49,927 nt of DNA, from the NCBI GenBank assembly GCA_013180565.1, contig QBUN01000425.1, forward strand, positions 1-49,927, in the 5' to 3' direction. The translations under genes were made by a program, and so were the position numbers. Numbering within the stretch: position 1 is the first letter of the stretch; each line of letters opens with the position of its first letter. The stretch is from Candidatus Methanophaga sp. GoMg3.2 (lineage in GTDB: Archaea > Halobacteriota > Syntropharchaeia > Alkanophagales > Methanospirareceae). A model generated the notes under the pieces. That model saw only the letters and a program-made list of their open reading frames with translations, was not told the DNA's origin and did no database searches. This document shows positions 46,994 to 49,927 of the stretch, piece after piece.

Positions 46994-47839
46994 ATGAGCA
47001 GAGATAGACATGTGCTTGAAACCCTGGGTAAAGCGCGGGTGGTGATTGAGGACGGTAAGGTGGTAGAAGTTGGCAAGCCACAGCTCAGTTATTGCCCGTT
47101 ATGGGAAAAGATGCGCGGGATAAAGGCGCTGAACGAGCGAGTGATAAAAGAGAACGTAGAATTTAGGATACGTGATTTCGGGTTGTGTACTGCGGCTAGA
47201 GAACTGGGGTTAGAAGTTTTTGTTGGCTTTGGCACTTCCGAAACATTCATGACTGCACTTCGCAGTGGTCTGCTCGATGCCGCTGTAACAGTTTGTGAGG
47301 GCGCAGGCACAGTAGTCACTTCTAATCCCGCACTGGTGCAGGGGATAGGGGCAAGGCTAAGTGGTGTAATCGAGACCACACCGGTAGAAGGGATATTAAA
47401 GAAGGTGAAGGCGAAAGAGGGGGAGGTACTGGACCCGCCGAGAATAGACCAGAAAGCGGGGTTACAGATGGCTATTCGCAATGGATACGAAATAGTGGGT
47501 GTCACGGTAGCCACACTGGAAGACGCCCAAAAATGTAGAGCTATCAGCGAGCAGGCAGTGATATTCGGTGTGCATCTCACCGGCATATCACGAAAAGATG
47601 CCGAGGCGTTCATTGAAATCGCTGACCTGGTTACTGCATGTGCCTCGGAGCCGATAAGAGCACTCGCAGGTGAGAAGGCTATTTTACAGGCCGGTACCGC
47701 AATCCCGATATTCGCGCTCACTACCGAAGGCAAGGAATTACTTTTAGAACGTGCGAAAGAGGTCAAAAGTACGTTGTTGCTGAGTAATATGCGGTTACCT
47801 GTGCTTCCCAAAGCGAGACAACCAGAACCGATGATATAA
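46994..47839 (+). CDS. Methanogenesis marker protein 8 family (DUF2099)
   Basis: 281 residues. 'HVLETLGKARVVIEDGKVVEVG', 'YCPLWEKMRGI', 'ENVEFRIRDFGLCTAARE' and 'VTVCEGAGTVVTSNPALVQG' are the marker 8 family, found almost only in archaea with methyl-coenzyme M reductase. The several conserved cysteines (C34, about C73, about C103) suggest a redox or metal site. The function is not known. It follows the FKBP gene by 65 bases on the same strand, without clear linkage. Confidence 0.85.
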   Translation: MSRDRHVLETLGKARVVIEDGKVVEVGKPQLSYCPLWEKMRGIKALNERVIKENVEFRIRDFGLCTAARELGLEVFVGFGTSETFMTALRSGLLDAAVTVCEGAGTVVTSNPALVQGIGARLSGVIETTPVEGILKKVKAKEGEVLDPPRIDQKAGLQMAIRNGYEIVGVTVATLEDAQKCRAISEQAVIFGVHLTGISRKDAEAFIEIADLVTACASEPIRALAGEKAILQAGTAIPIFALTTEGKELLLERAKEVKSTLLLSNMRLPVLPKARQPEPMI

Positions 47840-48010
47840 CTGCAAAATGATTATCAGAATAATACCGTTTATGATCCTTATAAGGCGGAATACCGGATGC
47901 TGAATTATAGAGAGAAGTGAAATATCGCAGGAGGATTGAGTTCTTCTGTGGAACACAAACCCCGCACGTAAATAGGTGCAGAGCATGTAACAAAATCAAA
48001 AAGGATAGCT

Positions 48011-48080
48011 GGCCACAGAGGCCACCGAGCACACTGATGAAAAATACTCGGTGCTCTCGGTGTACTCTACTCGGTGGCAA
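48011..48080. repeat. Dispersed 'cacagag / ctcggtg' repeat with hairpin
   Basis: 'ccacagaggccaccgagcac' and 'ctcggtg' words recur four to five times. GCCACCGAG (48021-48029) and CTCGGTGGC (48070-48078) are a perfect 9-base inverted repeat. It lies between the convergent marker 8 and thermosome genes. The rest of 47840-48116 has no gene that I can support; the open frame on the plus strand there is composed of the repeat. Confidence 0.5.
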
Positions 48081-48116
48081 AAAATATACTTTATCTACAA
48101 TAAAAAATAAAAAAAA

Positions 48117-49766
48117 TCAGTAGGGCATCATACCGCCCGGCATACCACCACCCGCACCAGGAGGAGGTGCCTGAGGCGCTTCTCTACTCGATGCGATCAC
48201 ATCGTCTATCTTGAGAATCATTATAGCCGCCTCTACTGCAGAGTCCATTACCTGTTTCTTCAATCTTAACGGCTCTATAACGCCTCGTTGCCACATATCC
48301 ACGACTTTACCGGTATAAACGTCCAGGCCCGCGGTCTTTTCACCACGTTCATGTGCTGCTTTCAGCTCTACCAGCTTATCTATCGGATCGAGCCCGGAAT
48401 TTTCCGCTAATGTACGTGGTATTATCTCCATCGCCTCTGCGAATTTCTCCACCGCTAATTGCTCCCGTCCTTTTAGTGACGCACTGTATTCTCTTACTCT
48501 CAACGCTATCTCTGTTTCCACAGCACCGCCACCCGCAATTGCTTTACCGTCCTCTATTATGCAGCCCACCACACGAAGCGTATCATTTAACGACCTGTCG
48601 ACTTCATCTACCACCTGTTCTGTCCCGCCCCTTACTATAATGGAGACCGCATGAGGGTTCTTGCATTGCTCTATGAACAGCATCTTAGATCCTGATATTT
48701 TACGCTCCTCTACCAATCCCGCATAACCTAAATCCGCCTCAGTTAGCACATCTACGGCATTCACTACGTTACCACCAGTTGCTTTTTCCAGTTTTTCCAT
48801 ATCACTTTTCTTCGCTCTTCTCACCGCAGCAATCCCTGCCTTTGCGAGATAATGCTGTACCACATCGTCTATCCCCTTCTGGCATATCACGACATTCGCA
48901 CCGCTTTCTTTTAGCTGCTCCGCCATCTGGTGCAACATCTGCTCCTCTTCCGCGAGGAAACTTTTCAACTGGCCCGAAGACTGTATCTTTATCTCTGCAC
49001 TCATTTCTGTCTTCTTCACTTCAAGTGATGCGTTAATCAATGCTATTTTCGCGTCTTCTATCTTCGTTGGCATACCAGGATGCACAATCTCTTTGTCTAT
49101 TGCCATCCCCTGCACTAACTCGGTCTCGCTCATTCTACCCCCGACTTTCTTCTCTACGTTTATGTTATCTACGTCAACCACTCTTTTACCTTTAGAAACT
49201 TCTTCTGCTACTGCCTTATCTGCATTGATCGCAATCTCAGCGAGGAAATCACGAGATGCATCAGCGGCTTTTCCTGTTATCGCTGTCTCTGCTATCTTCT
49301 TCAGTTCTCCCACATCTTCTATATCTATATCCTTTCCGATTTCATCCAGCACCTTCTTCGCCTTCTCAGCCGCGAGCCGATAGCCTAATGTGATTACCGT
49401 TGGATGTAGCTTCAGTTCCAGTAGATCCTCTGCCTTCTTTAGCAGTTCCGCACCAAGAACCACAGCAGTGGTCGTGCCGTCACCAGCCACGTCCTCCACT
49501 GTTTTCGCTACTTCCACCATCATCTTCGCTGCTGGACTATCTATGTCCATCTCCTTGAGGATCGTCACACCGTCGTTTGTTATAACCACGTCACCAAGAG
49601 AATCCACAAGCATTTTATCCATCCCTTTTGGGCCCAACGTGGTGCGAACAGCATCTCCAACTGCTTTCGCTGCATTTATATTCGCGATCTGCGCATCTCT
49701 ACCTTTTGTACGTTCACTCCCTGCCTTCAACACTAATATAGGTATTCCACCTAATTGTCCTGCCAT
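48117..49766 (-). CDS. thsA: Thermosome subunit (group II chaperonin)
   Basis: 549 residues. '[15 protein letters not shown]', '[13 protein letters not shown]', '[12 protein letters not shown]' and '[10 protein letters not shown]' are the ATPase motifs of archaeal chaperonins. The C-terminus is the usual Gly/Met-rich tail '[13 protein letters not shown]'. It folds cytoplasmic proteins as a double ring. The start ATG (49764-49766) has GAGGTA 10 bases upstream. An ATG at 49773 is out of frame. Whether other subunits exist is not shown here. Confidence 0.97.
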   Translation of the reverse strand: MAGQLGGIPILVLKAGSERTKGRDAQIANINAAKAVGDAVRTTLGPKGMDKMLVDSLGDVVITNDGVTILKEMDIDSPAAKMMVEVAKTVEDVAGDGTTTAVVLGAELLKKAEDLLELKLHPTVITLGYRLAAEKAKKVLDEIGKDIDIEDVGELKKIAETAITGKAADASRDFLAEIAINADKAVAEEVSKGKRVVDVDNINVEKKVGGRMSETELVQGMAIDKEIVHPGMPTKIEDAKIALINASLEVKKTEMSAEIKIQSSGQLKSFLAEEEQMLHQMAEQLKESGANVVICQKGIDDVVQHYLAKAGIAAVRRAKKSDMEKLEKATGGNVVNAVDVLTEADLGYAGLVEERKISGSKMLFIEQCKNPHAVSIIVRGGTEQVVDEVDRSLNDTLRVVGCIIEDGKAIAGGGAVETEIALRVREYSASLKGREQLAVEKFAEAMEIIPRTLAENSGLDPIDKLVELKAAHERGEKTAGLDVYTGKVVDMWQRGVIEPLRLKKQVMDSAVEAAIMILKIDDVIASSREAPQAPPPGAGGGMPGGMMPY

Positions 49767-49791
49767 TTTGCATTCTTACCTCGTCTCATTC

Positions 49792-49803
49792 ACTATATAA
49801 TAA
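49792..49803 (-). promoter_or_regulatory. TATA box of the thermosome gene
   Basis: TTTATTATATAG on the minus strand, about 30 bases before the start codon. The further bases to 49927 are AT-rich and hold no gene. Confidence 0.5.
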
Positions 49804-49927
49804 ATTAAATTTTAATAGTATTAGATATTATGTAAGCATTAATCTCCTCATATAAATTTATTGATATTTCAGCCCACATTCCGCACATTCCGATATAAAG
49901 TATATACAAATTCAAATTTATGGGAAA

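Noticed and set aside
47917..48123. 68-codon plus-strand frame
   Set aside because: It is made mostly of the 'cacagag/ctcggtg' repeat, has no family resemblance and no promoter at the right distance.
48353..49800. Plus-strand frames opposite the thermosome gene
   Set aside because: Shadow frames with Ser/Pro-rich composition caused by the codon usage of the real gene.

Overview
The window is archaeal. The evidence is one strand-coherent set of archaeal genes: transcription factor TFB, aIF2-gamma, RadA, thermosome, archaeal-type phosphoglycerate kinase, archaeal phosphoglycerate mutase ApgM, pyruvoyl arginine decarboxylase, tRNA methyltransferases Trm1 and TrmI, two geranylgeranyl-reductase-family enzymes (archaeal lipid saturation), and a 16S - tRNA-Ala - 23S rRNA operon. 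Typical TATA boxes lie about 25-30 bases before many starts. A methanogenesis marker 8 homologue, a FilR1-type regulator and acetyl-CoA synthase genes point to the methanogen / anaerobic-alkane-oxidiser part of Euryarchaeota (Halobacteriota). An acyl-CoA dehydrogenase and a bacterial-type GAPDH next to an archaeal pgk fit lineages such as ANME-1 (Methanophagales) or Syntrophoarchaeia. That placement is inference; the 16S in the window would settle it.

Layout. 1-2266: 3' part of a DUF11-repeat surface protein with near-identical 342-base tandem units. 2347-4797: tRNA-Arg(CCG), then the gap-pgk operon on the minus strand. 4859-7192: a NosD-like beta-helix secreted protein and the stump of a second one. 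7217-13991: a lipid/KaiC-type island, with a small KaiC-like ATPase divergent from two geranylgeranyl reductase homologues and a 1008-residue membrane protein ending in a KaiC-like domain without a P-loop, closed by a small membrane protein. 14060-16124: a FilR1-domain regulator and three tandem 89-residue winged-helix proteins. 16349-17866: secD without secF. 17868-23776: nrdD remnant, tRNA-Cys, 23S, tRNA-Ala, 16S, malic enzyme remnant. 23934-27869: a two-gene operon of an unusual CODH/ACS alpha-subunit homologue plus an ACS beta subunit with an intact A-cluster motif. 27878-39128: housekeeping genes (tfb, apgM, CBS proteins, radA, pdaD, an MFS transporter, a CooT-like protein, aIF2-gamma, acyl-CoA dehydrogenase, nadA, a DUF123 protein, trmI). 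39305-43393: a giant secreted beta-helix/CARDB/vWA protein. 43749-44762: a small acidic coiled-coil protein and a TumA/TumE-like toxin-antitoxin pair. 45167-49766: trm1, FKBP lipoprotein, marker 8 protein, thermosome.

The strongest unusual signals are four. (1) The CODH-alpha homologue keeps the cysteines that would hold a plain cubane but has lost the His and Cys that bind the unique iron of the Ni-Fe C-cluster, and it has lost the N-terminal B/D cluster cysteines, while the ACS partner looks catalytically complete. (2) The KaiC / geranylgeranyl reductase / membrane-pseudo-KaiC island. (3) Three tandem 89-residue winged-helix paralogues, each with its own supported start. (4) Two frameshifted enzyme remnants (nrdD, malic enzyme) on either side of the rRNA operon.

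Many genes appear to have leaderless or nearly leaderless transcripts (TATA box about 25-28 bases from the start codon), and this was used to move several starts inward. No CRISPR array, integrase or complete insertion sequence was seen.
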